In this document: positions 36,567 through 45,652 of the stretch, in pieces
Layout: each line of letters starts with the position of its first letter
How positions within the stretch are numbered: position 1 is the first letter of the stretch
Source: an uncultured Vibrio sp.
Lineage (GTDB): Bacteria > Pseudomonadota > Gammaproteobacteria > Enterobacterales > Vibrionaceae
Assembly: GCF_947488985.1 (NCBI RefSeq)
Contig: NZ_CANLBV010000024.1
Span: 1-50,468 of the forward strand
Direction: 5' to 3'
Length of the DNA stretch: 50,468 nucleotides
Translations under genes and position numbers: made by a program
The notes under the pieces: model-generated
What the model was told of the DNA's origin: nothing
Seen by the model: the letters and a program-made list of their open reading frames with translations, nothing else
Database searches by the model: none

Positions 36567-36989
36567 ATGTCACGAACAATTATGGCATTTGACTACGGTA
36601 CAAAAAGTATCGGTAGTGCGATAGGACAAGAAATCACAGGCACTGCAAGTCCTCTAAAAGCCTTTAAAGCCAAAGATGGAATCCCAAACTGGGACGACAT
36701 CGAAAAACAGATCAAAGAGTGGCAGCCGAACCTTATCGTGGTTGGCCTACCTACCGACCTTCACGGTAAAGATCTGGCCACCATCACCCCTAGAGCCAAG
36801 AAATTTGCCAATCGTCTTAAAGGACGCTTTGGGGTTGAGGTTGAGCTGCATGATGAAAGATTATCAACCGCCGAAGCAAGAGCTGATCTTTTTGATATGG
36901 GTGGCTACAAAGCATTAAGTAAAGGCAATGTCGACAATCAATCAGCTGTGGTTATCTTAGAGAGTTGGTTTGAGGCGCAATATTTTTAA
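36567..36989 (+). CDS. ruvX: Pre-16S rRNA nuclease / Holliday junction resolvase-like YqgF
   Basis: RNase H-fold protein that finishes the 5' end of 16S rRNA in E. coli. The metal-binding FDYGTKSIG motif (Asp9) opens the protein, and [10 protein letters not shown] and [10 protein letters not shown] supply further active-site residues. Length 140 residues is usual. It comes 51 bases after yqgE. Its 3' end overlaps a GGCGC/GCGCC dyad (about 36974-37005) that may stabilise the message. Confidence 0.95.
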   Translation: MSRTIMAFDYGTKSIGSAIGQEITGTASPLKAFKAKDGIPNWDDIEKQIKEWQPNLIVVGLPTDLHGKDLATITPRAKKFANRLKGRFGVEVELHDERLSTAEARADLFDMGGYKALSKGNVDNQSAVVILESWFEAQYF

Positions 36990-37089
36990 TAAAAAATTAA
37001 GCGCCAAATGCTGAAAGTATTTTCTGATCCTATACTAATAACTCGACGTAATGTCGAGCACATTCATTATTAGGTAAGTGAGAATTCTT

Positions 37090-37227
37090 ATGAAAATATT
37101 TCTAGTAATCTTCGCAGCTCTAGCAATCTCAGCATGTAGCTCAACAAGCTCCAACAATGCAGGTTATATGAATGACAATCCAACAAACTCAAAACTCGCT
37201 AATGTAAGCAGGAATCACAAGCGTTAA
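37090..37227 (+). CDS. Unrecognised 45-residue lipoprotein
   Basis: Small ORF with a clear lipoprotein signal peptide: MKIFLVIFAALAISAC places the lipidated Cys at residue 16. The mature peptide is about 30 residues, rich in Ser, Asn and basic residues, with CSSTSSNN directly after the lipobox. Residues S, S at +2 and +3 after Cys suggest outer-membrane sorting. A GTGAG site lies seven bases before the ATG, TATACT at 37031-37036 may be a -10 element, and a good terminator follows. I recognise no named family. Confidence 0.75.
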   Translation: MKIFLVIFAALAISACSSTSSNNAGYMNDNPTNSKLANVSRNHKR

Positions 37228-37268
37228 TCGCACGGTTCATCAATGACAAACATAAAAAGAGTAGTGCG

Positions 37269-37306
37269 TGCCTGAGCTTACCCACTAATGGACTCAGGCA
37301 TTTTTC
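37269..37306 (+). terminator. Terminator after the small lipoprotein gene
   Basis: TGCCTGAG (37269-37276) pairs with CTCAGGCA (37293-37300) around 16 bases, followed by five T residues. Confidence 0.8.
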
Positions 37307-37327
37307 ATTCGTTAGCGGCCGATTAAC

Positions 37328-38437
37328 CTACCCCATATCAATCTTGACGCCAGCCAGTGAACTAGTACTGGATTCATCATCACCGCGCCGAGTTTTCAGC
37401 ATTAAGCGTAAATTATTGGCTGAATCGGCACTGTGAAATCCATCTTCTTCGCTGATCTTTCCGGCAATCACTAAGTCATACAAAGCTTGATCAAAGGTCT
37501 GCATACCGATCTCTTTCGATTTCGCCATAGTGGCCTTTAGCTCATGTAATTCACCTCGGCGAATTAAGTCTGATACTCGTGGGCTATTGAGTAAAATCTC
37601 GAACACACCATGGCGACCGCTGCCATTTTTATCACGAATCAATTGCTGAGCAACCACACCCCGCAAGTTCATCGACAAATCAAACAAGAACTGCTCTTTT
37701 TGCTCTTTCGGCACCAAGTGAAGAATACGCTCTAATGCTTGGTTGGCATTATTGGCGTGTAAGGTAGCCATGCACAAATGCCCTGTCTCGGCAAAAGTCA
37801 TCGCGTACTCCATCGTCTCACGGCTGCGGATTTCACCAATCAAGATCATATCAGGCGCTTGGCGCAAAGAGTTCTTGAGCGCAACCTCATAACTCTCGGT
37901 GTCTAACCCAACCTCACGCTGGGTTACGATGCACTTTTTGTGCTCATGGACGAATTCAATCGGATCTTCAACCGTTAAGATATGGCCTGAACGATTGGTG
38001 TTGCGATAGCCTGTCATGGCGGCCATTGAGGTCGATTTACCAGAGCCTGTCGCACCAACCACCAGCACAAGTCCGCGCTTAGCAATTGAAAGATCTTGTA
38101 ATACGTCAGGAAGCTTTAATTGCTCAAAGGTTGGGATGTTAGTCTCGATGCGTCGAATGACCGCTCCAGGTAGCTCTCGTTGAAAGAATGCACTGACACG
38201 AAAGCGACCAAACCCACGCACAATGGCAAAGTTTGCCTCACGTGTTTGCTGATATTCATCACGTCGGTCTTGCTCCATCATTGCATCAAGTAGCTGAGCA
38301 ACCTGAGCTACATTTAACTTTTCGCCTTGAGGTCGCAATTCACCATCGACACGAAACAGGATAGGCGCATCAACGGTGATATAAAGATCCGATGCTTTTT
38401 GAGATAGCATCCCTTCAAGGATTTGATTCAATTCCAT
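37328..38437 (-). CDS. pilU: Type IV pilus retraction ATPase PilU
   Basis: PilT-like hexameric ATPase that assists PilT in pilus retraction. Walker A is VGATGSGKST, the Walker B region ILIGEIRSRETM, and the histidine box HLCMATLHANNANQA. From the ATG at 38437 (AAGGTG six bases upstream) it has 369 residues, the PilU size; a GTG three codons upstream is rejected. PilU-specific features compared with PilT are the longer C-terminal tail and the HGVFEILLNSPRVSDLIRRG segment. It follows pilT after 14 bases. Confidence 0.95.
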   Translation of the reverse strand: MELNQILEGMLSQKASDLYITVDAPILFRVDGELRPQGEKLNVAQVAQLLDAMMEQDRRDEYQQTREANFAIVRGFGRFRVSAFFQRELPGAVIRRIETNIPTFEQLKLPDVLQDLSIAKRGLVLVVGATGSGKSTSMAAMTGYRNTNRSGHILTVEDPIEFVHEHKKCIVTQREVGLDTESYEVALKNSLRQAPDMILIGEIRSRETMEYAMTFAETGHLCMATLHANNANQALERILHLVPKEQKEQFLFDLSMNLRGVVAQQLIRDKNGSGRHGVFEILLNSPRVSDLIRRGELHELKATMAKSKEIGMQTFDQALYDLVIAGKISEEDGFHSADSANNLRLMLKTRRGDDESSTSSLAGVKIDMG

Positions 38438-38451
38438 TTTGTTCACCTTGA

Positions 38452-39489
38452 TTAAAACATTGAGGTTTCAATTTCGATCTTTCTCTCGACCTCTTCCGAG
38501 TCAACCAAGCCTTGAGCCATTAGCTGCTTCGCATTTTGCTCCATGGTCTGCATACCATGTGCTGCGCCCGTCTGAATGATCGAATACATCTGCGCGACCT
38601 TGTCTTCACGAATCAAGTTTCTGATCGCTGGTGTCGCCATCATGATCTCATGACAAGCTACACGACCGCCACCAACACGCTTCAACAGCTTCTGAGCAAT
38701 GACCGAACGCAACGATTCAGACAGCATAGAACGCACCATGTCTTTGTCGCTCCCTGGGAATACATCGATAATTCGGTCGATAGTTTTAGCAGCAGAACTG
38801 GTGTGCAAAGTACCAAAGACCAAGTGACCGGTTTCCGCTGCGGTTAGCGCTAAGCTGATCGTCTCTTGGTCACGAAGCTCGCCAACAAGGATAACATCTG
38901 GGTCTTCACGTAACGCGCTGCGCAGCGCAGCTTTAAAGCTGTGAGTATCACGATGGACCTCACGCTGATTAACAAGGCATTTATTGTTGGTATGAACGAA
39001 TTCAACCGGGTCTTCGATCGTCAGGATGTGCTTATTGTGGTTGCGGTTTACGTAATCAACCATCGCCGCGAGCGTCGTCGATTTACCAGAACCAGTAGGG
39101 CCAGTGACAAGCACTAAACCTTTTTCGTAGTTGGCAATCTTTTCAAAGATTTCAGGCGCACCAAGCTGTTCTAAAGTTGGAATTTCAACGGGGATAGTAC
39201 GAAAGACAGCAGAACACCCCCGAGCTTGGTTAAACGCATTGACACGAAAGCGACCGACATTAGGCTGCTCAAAAGAGAAATCAACCTCCAGTTTCTCCTC
39301 AAACTCACCGCGCTGTGAGTCGTTCATGATCTCAAAAACCAAACGGTGCACATCAGCATGACTCAAAGCTGGGATTCCAAGCTTCCTTACTTCACCATCT
39401 ATACGTACCATTGGAGATACACCCGCAGAAAGATGTAGATCTGACGCGTTATGCTTTACACTAAAATCTAGTAACTCAGTGATATCCAT
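38452..39489 (-). CDS. pilT: Type IV pilus retraction ATPase PilT
   Basis: Motor for type IV pilus retraction, twitching and DNA uptake. It carries Walker A TGPTGSGKST, the Asp-box IEDPVEFV, Walker B ILVGELRDQETI, the His-box HLVFGTLHTSSAAKTIDR, and the C-terminal AIRNLIRE motif that is diagnostic for PilT. Length 345 residues is usual. It is divergent from yggS with only 26 bases between the starts, the conserved arrangement in Pseudomonas and Vibrio, so the promoters must overlap one or both genes. Confidence 0.97.
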   Translation of the reverse strand: MDITELLDFSVKHNASDLHLSAGVSPMVRIDGEVRKLGIPALSHADVHRLVFEIMNDSQRGEFEEKLEVDFSFEQPNVGRFRVNAFNQARGCSAVFRTIPVEIPTLEQLGAPEIFEKIANYEKGLVLVTGPTGSGKSTTLAAMVDYVNRNHNKHILTIEDPVEFVHTNNKCLVNQREVHRDTHSFKAALRSALREDPDVILVGELRDQETISLALTAAETGHLVFGTLHTSSAAKTIDRIIDVFPGSDKDMVRSMLSESLRSVIAQKLLKRVGGGRVACHEIMMATPAIRNLIREDKVAQMYSIIQTGAAHGMQTMEQNAKQLMAQGLVDSEEVERKIEIETSMF

Positions 39490-39515
39490 TTATTTTCCCT
39501 TAAGTAAAGTCAGCT

Positions 39516-40220
39516 ATGAGTAGTATTCAACAAAATATCGAACAAATCACCTCACAGATTCGCAGTGCCGAGCAAAAGTGCGGACGATCTCCAGAGTCCG
39601 TGCAACTTTTAGCGGTCAGTAAGACCAAACCTATTGAGGCGATCCTAGAAGCCGCTCTTGGCGGCCAAGTTGCCTTTGGTGAAAACTATGTTCAAGAAGG
39701 TGTCGATAAAGTAAAACACTTTTCAGAACAGCATTCGAACCTCAATCTAGAATGGCACTTTATTGGCCCAATCCAATCTAATAAAACTCGCCCAATCGCC
39801 GAAAGCTTCCAATGGGTGCACTCTGTCGACCGCGATAAGATCGCGCAGCGACTCAACGATCAAAGGCCAAGCGCGCTGCCACCTCTGCAAATTCTTATTC
39901 AAGTGAATACCAGTGGCGAAGCATCGAAATCAGGAACATCAGAAGAGACAGTTTTTGCACTCGCAGAGTTGATTTCGTCACTGCCGAACCTCACCTTAAG
40001 AGGATTGATGTCGATTCCTGCAAACGTATCTGACTATCAATCACAGCTTCATGCCTTTTCTCAACTGGCACAGCTTCAACAAAAACTGGCCGCTAAGTAT
40101 TCAAGCATTAATACCCTTTCTATGGGCATGAGTGGTGATATGGACGCCGCGGTTGAGGCTGGAAGCACCATGGTTCGTATTGGAACGGCTATTTTTGGTG
40201 CTCGAGACTACAGTAAATAG
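39516..40220 (+). CDS. yggS: Pyridoxal phosphate homeostasis protein YggS
   Basis: PLP-binding single-domain protein that buffers pyridoxal phosphate. The LAVSKTKP motif carries the PLP-binding lysine (about residue 36), followed by FGENYVQEGVDK and the C-terminal SMGMSGDMDAAVEAGSTMVRIG phosphate-binding region. Length 234 residues. It heads the yggS-proC-yggT-yggU run; proximity to proC is a widely conserved linkage. With pdxJ and epd, it is the third B6-related gene in the window. Confidence 0.94.
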   Translation: MSSIQQNIEQITSQIRSAEQKCGRSPESVQLLAVSKTKPIEAILEAALGGQVAFGENYVQEGVDKVKHFSEQHSNLNLEWHFIGPIQSNKTRPIAESFQWVHSVDRDKIAQRLNDQRPSALPPLQILIQVNTSGEASKSGTSEETVFALAELISSLPNLTLRGLMSIPANVSDYQSQLHAFSQLAQLQQKLAAKYSSINTLSMGMSGDMDAAVEAGSTMVRIGTAIFGARDYSK

Positions 40221-40255
40221 TCAGCAACACGTCACTAACAACAAGTATTGATACT

Positions 40256-40276
40256 GCTGCGCTTTGACGGCGCAGC
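40256..40276 (+). other. Stem-loop between yggS and proC
   Basis: GCTGCGC (40256-40262) pairs with GCGCAGC (40270-40276) around seven bases. No T run follows, so it is more likely an mRNA stability or processing element than a terminator. Confidence 0.4.
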
Positions 40277-40297
40277 CACAAGTTCAGGATCGGATAT

Positions 40298-41116
40298 ATG
40301 GAACATAAGAACATCGCCTTTATTGGGGCGGGAAACATGGTTCGCTCAATCGTAGCGGGCTTAGTCGCCAGTGGTTACCCAGCGCAAAAGATTACTGCGA
40401 CAGCGCCTTCAGACACCAGAAGGCTGCCGTTAGAGCAAGAATACGGCATCAATACCACCAGCGATAATATTGCCGCAGCTGAGCAAGCAGACGTTGTTGT
40501 GTTATCAGTGAAGCCACAAATGATGGCTGATGTATGTAAACCCTTACAAAGCATCGACTTTAGCAACAGACTGGTTATCTCAATTGCTGCGGGTATTAAT
40601 GCGAATAGACTCAATGAGATGTTAAACTGCCAGCTGAACCTTGTTCGTGTGATGCCAAACACGCCATCACTGCTTGGTAAAGGGATGAGCGGTCTTTATG
40701 CCGATTCAACGGTCAGCCAAAATGATAAAGACTTCGCATCTCAGCTGATGCAAGCCGTCGGTGAAGTTAGCTGGGTTGAGCAAGAGTCTGGTATCAATAA
40801 CATCATTGCGGCAGCGGGAAGTGCTCCAGCTTACTTCTTCCTATTTATGGAAGCGATGCAAGCAGAGGCGATCAAGCAAGGTTTCGACCAAGAAACCGCT
40901 CGTAAATTAGTGCAGCAGTCTGCATTAGGTGCGGCAGAGATGGTGGTAGCGAACCCAGGCACTGAGCTATCGACACTGCGTGAACAAGTGACTTCAAAGG
41001 GTGGCACCACCGCAGAAGCACTACGCACGTTTAACGAACATCAGCTATCAGAGATCGTAGCGAAAGCCATGCAGGCGGCGGTTGCTCGAGCTGAAGAGAT
41101 GGAAAAACTGTTTTAA
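40298..41116 (+). CDS. proC: Pyrroline-5-carboxylate reductase
   Basis: NAD(P)H-dependent last step of proline synthesis. The N-terminal IGAGNMVRSIVAGL Rossmann motif, SVKPQMM, RVMPNTPSLLGKGMSGL and the C-terminal SGPAY-like GSAPAYFFLFMEA motif are all present. Length 272 residues is close to E. coli (269). It lies downstream of yggS and is followed by yggT. A 7-bp dyad (TTTGCCG/CGGCAAA, 41121-41151) sits in the gap to yggT. Confidence 0.96.
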   Translation: MEHKNIAFIGAGNMVRSIVAGLVASGYPAQKITATAPSDTRRLPLEQEYGINTTSDNIAAAEQADVVVLSVKPQMMADVCKPLQSIDFSNRLVISIAAGINANRLNEMLNCQLNLVRVMPNTPSLLGKGMSGLYADSTVSQNDKDFASQLMQAVGEVSWVEQESGINNIIAAAGSAPAYFFLFMEAMQAEAIKQGFDQETARKLVQQSALGAAEMVVANPGTELSTLREQVTSKGGTTAEALRTFNEHQLSEIVAKAMQAAVARAEEMEKLF

Positions 41117-41173
41117 GCATTTTGCCGTTTAAGGGGAACCTAGGCGGCAAATCACCCCGAAAAAGGAAACAAT

Positions 41174-41731
41174 ATGAACTCGATGAGCTTTTTGATCTCG
41201 ACCGTTTTTGATCTTTACATCATGGTTGTGATCTTGCGTATCTGGCTACAAGCATCACGTGCCGACTTCTACAACCCATTCTCACAATTTATCGTCAAAG
41301 CGACACAACCCGTGGTAGCCCCACTGCGCCGAGTTATCCCATCCATCGGCAGCCTTGATCTTGCGACGGTGTTTTTCGCTTATGTGCTGTGTGTACTTAA
41401 GTTCGTCGCTCTAAACTTGATTATCTCTGGCGGTGCGGCTGTATTTGATATCAGCTTCCTGATCTTTGGCGCACTGTCTCTGCTCAAAGCGGCGGGTGGC
41501 TTGATCTTCTGGGTTCTACTTATCCGTGCCATCCTTAGCTGGGTGAGCCAAGGCCGTAGCCCAATCGAGTACGTATTCCATCAACTGACCGAACCAATGC
41601 TGATGCCTATCCGTCGTATTCTGCCTGACATGGGTGGCTTCGACCTAAGCGTTCTGGTTCTGTTCATTGTTCTGCAATTTGCAAACTTCCTAATGGGCGA
41701 CATGATTGGTCCTATTTGGTTTCAATTATAA
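41174..41731 (+). CDS. yggT: YggT family membrane protein
   Basis: Inner-membrane protein of 185 residues with two YGGT repeats. Each repeat has paired hydrophobic helices and a conserved loop: [24 protein letters not shown] in the first and [23 protein letters not shown] in the second, both quoted here in part as N-P-x(n)-P-x-R-R-x-x-P patterns. Roles proposed for the family include osmotic shock tolerance and organisation of division or complexes. It sits between proC and yggU, a common order. Confidence 0.92.
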   Translation: MNSMSFLISTVFDLYIMVVILRIWLQASRADFYNPFSQFIVKATQPVVAPLRRVIPSIGSLDLATVFFAYVLCVLKFVALNLIISGGAAVFDISFLIFGALSLLKAAGGLIFWVLLIRAILSWVSQGRSPIEYVFHQLTEPMLMPIRRILPDMGGFDLSVLVLFIVLQFANFLMGDMIGPIWFQL

Positions 41732-41760
41732 TTCAAGCGCCAACACCGGGTCTTGTAATA

Positions 41761-42051
41761 ATGCCAAAAGCAGTTTGGGTCGAGGAAGGCGATATTCTTC
41801 TTCGGCTCTATATCCAACCCAAAGCAAGCCGCGACAAGATTGTCGGCTTGCACGGTGAGGAGTTGAAAATAGCCATTACCGCCCCGCCGGTTGATGGTAA
41901 AGCCAATACCCACTTAACGAAATACCTTGCCAAACAATTTAAGGTCGCGAAGGGGCAAATTACGATAGAAAAGGGAGAGCTCGGTCGGCATAAGCAAGTT
42001 CGAATATGCTCGCCAAGCCAAATTCCCTCCGAAATCAAAGCCATCCTATGA
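41761..42051 (+). CDS. yggU: DUF167 family protein YggU
   Basis: Small cytoplasmic protein with the [19 protein letters not shown] and [11 protein letters not shown] motifs of the DUF167 family; activity unknown. The E. coli protein starts just ahead of the GxxLRLYIQP block, so I use the ATG at 41761 (96 residues); an in-frame TTG at 41716 overlapping yggT is less likely. It begins 29 bases after the yggT stop. Confidence 0.9.
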   Translation: MPKAVWVEEGDILLRLYIQPKASRDKIVGLHGEELKIAITAPPVDGKANTHLTKYLAKQFKVAKGQITIEKGELGRHKQVRICSPSQIPSEIKAIL

Positions 42052-42079
42052 TGGCTTTTTGCGATTTATTGGAGTCATT

Positions 42080-42511
42080 ATGCGTCTATGGATAACAGCA
42101 CTACTCACCACTCTTATTGCCCTGCCCAGCTCAGCAGGACAGTTTAAGAACATCAAGGATGTCGAGGTTCACTACTCGGCTTTTAACTCCACGTTTTTAA
42201 CTGCGCAGGTTGCTAAGCAATATCAGCTTAAGCGAAACGGCTACTCTGCCATTCTCAACATCAGCGTGATCGACAAGGCTTCCCTTGGCAAACCCGCTAC
42301 AACGGCTAAAATCTCAGGAACAGCTAAAAACTTGGTGGGCAACACGCGCACCCTTAGTTTCCGAGAAATTAAAGAGGGTGATGCCATTTATTACCTTGCT
42401 GAATTTCCAGTAACTCACGAAGAAAACATCACCTTTACTATTGATGTTAACGCAGGCTTGAAAGGTACAGGTCCACTGCGCTTCACACAAAAATTCTATA
42501 TTGAAGAGTAA
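42080..42511 (+). CDS. DUF4426 periplasmic protein
   Basis: Secreted protein of 143 residues with a clear signal peptide (MRLWITALLTTLIALPSSA, cut near residue 20). The mature part is mostly beta-strand-like and carries the HYSAFNSTFL motif of DUF4426, a family found in marine gamma-proteobacteria; function unknown. The ATG at 42080 follows GGAG at five bases; an upstream TTG is rejected. It lies between yggU and rdgB and is probably part of the same run. Confidence 0.85.
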   Translation: MRLWITALLTTLIALPSSAGQFKNIKDVEVHYSAFNSTFLTAQVAKQYQLKRNGYSAILNISVIDKASLGKPATTAKISGTAKNLVGNTRTLSFREIKEGDAIYYLAEFPVTHEENITFTIDVNAGLKGTGPLRFTQKFYIEE

Positions 42512-42559
42512 GCACCAACCTTACCGTTCCATTTATTAACTGATTAGAGTCACATTCCC

Positions 42560-43159
42560 ATGAGTAAGATTGTTTTAGCCACAGGCAACCAAGGCAAAGT
42601 TCGCGAAATGGCAGATATTCTGTCTGAGTTTGGTTTTGACGTTATCGCACAAAGTGAGTTTAACGTTTCAGACGTCGCTGAAACGGGCACGACGTTCATT
42701 GAAAATGCCATCATCAAAGCTCGCCACGCCGCGAAAGAAACAGGGATGCCAGCCATTGCGGACGACTCTGGTTTAGAAGTTGATATATTAAATGGTGCAC
42801 CGGGCATCTACTCAGCTCGTTACTCTGGTGAAGGGGCGACCGACAAGCAGAACATCGAAAAGCTGCTTGATGCGATGCAAGGTGTTGAAACGGAAAAGCG
42901 TACTGCGCGTTTCCACTGTGTGTTGGTGCTAATGCGCCACGAAAATGACCCAACACCTCTAATATGTCACGGTAAATGGGAAGGCCGTATCCTGACCGAA
43001 GAACATGGTGAGAATGGCTTTGGCTACGACCCTATATTCTATGTACCAGAAGATAACTGCGCATCAGCAGAGCTTGAATCTTCACGTAAGAAGCAACTAT
43101 CACACCGTGGTAAAGCGCTTGCGTCACTATTCAAAACCCTCAAGGAGCAGGCTCTGTAA
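42560..43159 (+). CDS. rdgB: dITP/XTP pyrophosphatase RdgB
   Basis: Removes non-canonical purine nucleotides (dITP, XTP) from the pool, preventing their incorporation into DNA. The [12 protein letters not shown] phosphate-binding motif, ADDSGLEVD metal site and NGFGYDPIF motif are complete. Length 199 residues matches E. coli (197). The stop codon and the hemW start share a base (TAATG), so translation is probably coupled. Confidence 0.96.
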   Translation: MSKIVLATGNQGKVREMADILSEFGFDVIAQSEFNVSDVAETGTTFIENAIIKARHAAKETGMPAIADDSGLEVDILNGAPGIYSARYSGEGATDKQNIEKLLDAMQGVETEKRTARFHCVLVLMRHENDPTPLICHGKWEGRILTEEHGENGFGYDPIFYVPEDNCASAELESSRKKQLSHRGKALASLFKTLKEQAL

Positions 43160-44346
43160 TGCACAATGCAGCGCTAATACCACCCGCACTTAGTCTCTAT
43201 GTCCACATTCCATGGTGTGTACAAAAGTGCCCGTATTGTGATTTTAACTCACACGCTCTGAAAGCCGAGATCCCAGAAAAAGAATACATAGATGCACTGC
43301 TTGACGATCTCGATACCGATATCGAAAAGTACCAACTCAATGGTATGCCTCGCCCACTGCATTCGATCTTTATTGGTGGCGGCACGCCGAGTCTATTTTC
43401 TCCTGAAGGAATTGGCCGACTATTACAAGGCATTGAACAGCGCATCCCGTTCAAACCTGAAATAGAAATCACCATGGAAGCCAACCCGGGCACCATTGAA
43501 GCTGAACGTTTTGCCGGTTACCAAAAGGCTGGTATTACTCGTATCTCGGTGGGTGTGCAAAGTTTTGAACAAGAGAAGCTCGAAAGACTGGGGCGTATTC
43601 ATGGTCAAGATGAAGCAGTGAGCGCCGCTCACTTAGCACATAAGATCGGATTGAATAGTTTCAACTTAGATCTCATGCACGGCTTGCCGGATCAAAGCAT
43701 AGATCAAGCATTGGCGGATCTAGACAAAGCGATTGAGCTTAACCCCCCACACTTATCTTGGTATCAGCTAACAATAGAACCTAACACCATGTTCTATTAC
43801 AAAACACCTAAACTGCCTGATGATGATGCTCTGTGGGATATCTTCGAGTTAGGCCATAAAAAGCTCGCAGACGCAGGCTATGTTCAGTACGAGATCTCAG
43901 GCTACAGCAAGCCAGGCTATCAGTGTCGGCATAACCTCAACTATTGGCGTTTTGGTGACTATCTGGGTATTGGCTGCGGCTCTCATGGCAAACTGAGCTT
44001 TGCGGATGGGCGCATTGTTCGCACCACTAAGATTAAGCACCCAAGAGGCTACCTAGCGGCATACCAGAACATGGTAAAAACCTATCTATCGGATGAATTT
44101 GAAGTGGCAAACGAAGATCGCCCTTTTGAATTCTTCATGAACCGTTTCCGGCTAATGGAAGCATGCCCAAAACAAGATTTCATTGATACCACGGGGCTTG
44201 GGTTTGACTCAATTGAGCCAACAATAGAGTGGGCAAAAGATCTCGGTTACTTAAATGAAAGCGACACGCACTGGCAGATCACTGAAAAAGGCAAACTTTT
44301 CTTAAATGATTTGCTGGAAGCCTTTATGACTGAAGAAGACGAATAG
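43159..44346 (+). CDS. hemW: Radical SAM haem chaperone HemW
   Basis: Haem chaperone formerly taken for an oxygen-independent coproporphyrinogen oxidase. The radical-SAM cluster motif CVQKCPYC (CxxxCxxC, Cys17, Cys21, Cys24 approx.) is near the N terminus. The HNLNYW sequence is the HemW-specific HNxxYW haem-binding motif, which separates it from HemN. Length 395 residues is slightly above E. coli (378). It overlaps rdgB by one base. A 70-bp tandem repeat starts directly after its stop codon. Confidence 0.95.
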   Translation: MHNAALIPPALSLYVHIPWCVQKCPYCDFNSHALKAEIPEKEYIDALLDDLDTDIEKYQLNGMPRPLHSIFIGGGTPSLFSPEGIGRLLQGIEQRIPFKPEIEITMEANPGTIEAERFAGYQKAGITRISVGVQSFEQEKLERLGRIHGQDEAVSAAHLAHKIGLNSFNLDLMHGLPDQSIDQALADLDKAIELNPPHLSWYQLTIEPNTMFYYKTPKLPDDDALWDIFELGHKKLADAGYVQYEISGYSKPGYQCRHNLNYWRFGDYLGIGCGSHGKLSFADGRIVRTTKIKHPRGYLAAYQNMVKTYLSDEFEVANEDRPFEFFMNRFRLMEACPKQDFIDTTGLGFDSIEPTIEWAKDLGYLNESDTHWQITEKGKLFLNDLLEAFMTEEDE

Positions 44347-44416
44347 TTCGAGATTCGAGATTCGAGATTCGAGATTCGAGATTCGAGATTCGAGATTCGA
44401 GATTCGAGATTCGAGA
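44347..44416. repeat. 10-copy perfect 7-bp tandem repeat (VNTR)
   Basis: Ten exact copies of TTCGAGA run from 44347, the base after the hemW stop codon, to 44416. It lies between the stop and the hemW terminator, so copy-number changes would alter only the 3' UTR. Because 7 is not a multiple of 3, changes would not affect hemW coding. Confidence 0.97.
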
Positions 44417-44426
44417 AGTATTGTGT

Positions 44427-44456
44427 AAGGGTTGGCTTTAGGGTCAACCCTTTTTG
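44427..44456 (+). terminator. hemW terminator
   Basis: AAGGGTTG (44427-44434) pairs with CAACCCTT (44445-44452) around ten bases, followed by further T residues. Confidence 0.85.
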
Positions 44457-44525
44457 TTTTATGAACCCTCTAGGAGCATAGCATTCTATAGGACGAAGTC
44501 CGTGCTCGAATCTCGTACCTTTCTC

Positions 44526-45446
44526 TTAGAAAATAGAGCGACCAATACGCTCTGAAAGCAGCTCTAATGCCTTGGTTCCTGCAAGCGAGTTGCCCGAAGG
44601 ATCCAATTCTGGAGACCACACTGCAATCGTCATCTCGCCCGGAACGATAGCGATAATACCGCCACCGACGCCAGACTTTCCTGGCATACCAACACGATAA
44701 GCAAACTCTCCCGCCCCATCGTACAAGCCACATGTGGCGAGCAAAGCATTCAGCTGTTTGGTTTGAACTGGCGTGATGATCTCTTTCTTGGTCTGAACCG
44801 ACACACCTTTGTTTGCTAAATAGCTAAAGGTCTTCGCCAAGTCGACACAGGTCATTTTAAGCGCACAAGCATGAAAGTAATTGTTAAGTACCGGGATAAC
44901 ATCGTTCTCAAAATTACCAAATGAACGCATCAAATAAGCGATAGCAGCATTACGATCGCTGTGCATCATCTCAGAAGCCGCCACAACCTTGTCATACACA
45001 ATATGAGTATCACCTGATAGCTGACGCACAAATTCTAATAAACGGTGTCTTGGTGCTGATAGACGGCTTTGTAATAAGTCAGCCACGACAATCGCGCCTG
45101 CATTAATAAACGGGTTACGAGGGATGCCGTGCTCCATCTCAAGTTGAATCATCGAGTTAAAGGCTTGTCCTGAAGGCTCCTTACCTACTCGCTGCCATAT
45201 CTCTTCAGGCTTATACAACACCATCGCCAACGTCAGGCTTAAAGCTTTAGAGATTGATTGCACAGAAAAGGCTTCATTGGCATCGCCAGCTTGAATCACT
45301 TCACCTTCATTGGTGTATACCGCAATCGCCAGTTTCTGGTTCGATACACGAGCCAATGCAGGAATATAATCTGCGACCTTTCCCTGACCAATTAAAGGGC
45401 GAACTTCTTCTAGGATCTCGGCCAAAATAGCTTGAGTTGGTTTCAT
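44526..45446 (-). CDS. glsB: Glutaminase GlsB
   Basis: Hydrolyses L-glutamine to glutamate and ammonia. It has the serine-dependent beta-lactamase-like fold with the SxxK motif SISK at residues 64-67, and the conserved [13 protein letters not shown] and [13 protein letters not shown] [15 protein letters not shown] motifs. The start at 45446 (306 residues) opens MKPTQAIL; a GTG at 45455 is possible. A 6-bp tandem repeat lies about 65 bases upstream of the start. It is convergent with hemW and follows trmB on the same strand, after the trmB terminator. Confidence 0.94.
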   Translation of the reverse strand: MKPTQAILAEILEEVRPLIGQGKVADYIPALARVSNQKLAIAVYTNEGEVIQAGDANEAFSVQSISKALSLTLAMVLYKPEEIWQRVGKEPSGQAFNSMIQLEMEHGIPRNPFINAGAIVVADLLQSRLSAPRHRLLEFVRQLSGDTHIVYDKVVAASEMMHSDRNAAIAYLMRSFGNFENDVIPVLNNYFHACALKMTCVDLAKTFSYLANKGVSVQTKKEIITPVQTKQLNALLATCGLYDGAGEFAYRVGMPGKSGVGGGIIAIVPGEMTIAVWSPELDPSGNSLAGTKALELLSERIGRSIF

Positions 45447-45510
45447 ATAGGGCACTTCTATATTATTGATTCTTAATGGGTAAGGTATAATTTTATCCTT
45501 AAATCTCTAT

Positions 45511-45542
45511 AGCAATAGCAATAGCAATAGCAATAGCAATAG
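45511..45542. repeat. 5-copy 6-bp tandem repeat (VNTR) upstream of glsB
   Basis: Five exact copies of AGCAAT (45511-45540) plus two further matching bases. It lies in the likely promoter or leader region of glsB, between glsB and the trmB terminator. Confidence 0.95.
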
Positions 45543-45553
45543 AAGCCTAAGGA

Positions 45554-45590
45554 TAAAAAAGCCAACACTGGAATAATGTTGGCTTTATCC
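45554..45590 (-). terminator. trmB terminator
   Basis: AGCCAACA (45560-45567) pairs with TGTTGGCT (45577-45584) around nine bases; on the minus strand T residues follow (45560-45555). GGATAAA and TTTATCC arms extend the dyad. Confidence 0.85.
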
Positions 45591-45652
45591 ATTTCACAAG
45601 GTATGGAGGAAGATTCTAATTAAGATCCACCTTCATTAGCTGTGAGTTAGAA

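Noticed and set aside
44347..44416. Possible CRISPR-like array
   Set aside because: Units are 7 bp with no spacers; it is a simple tandem repeat.
44247..44447. Minus-strand ORF with repeated SNLESRI motif
   Set aside because: The repetitive peptide is only the translation of the 7-bp repeat across the hemW end, with no start context.
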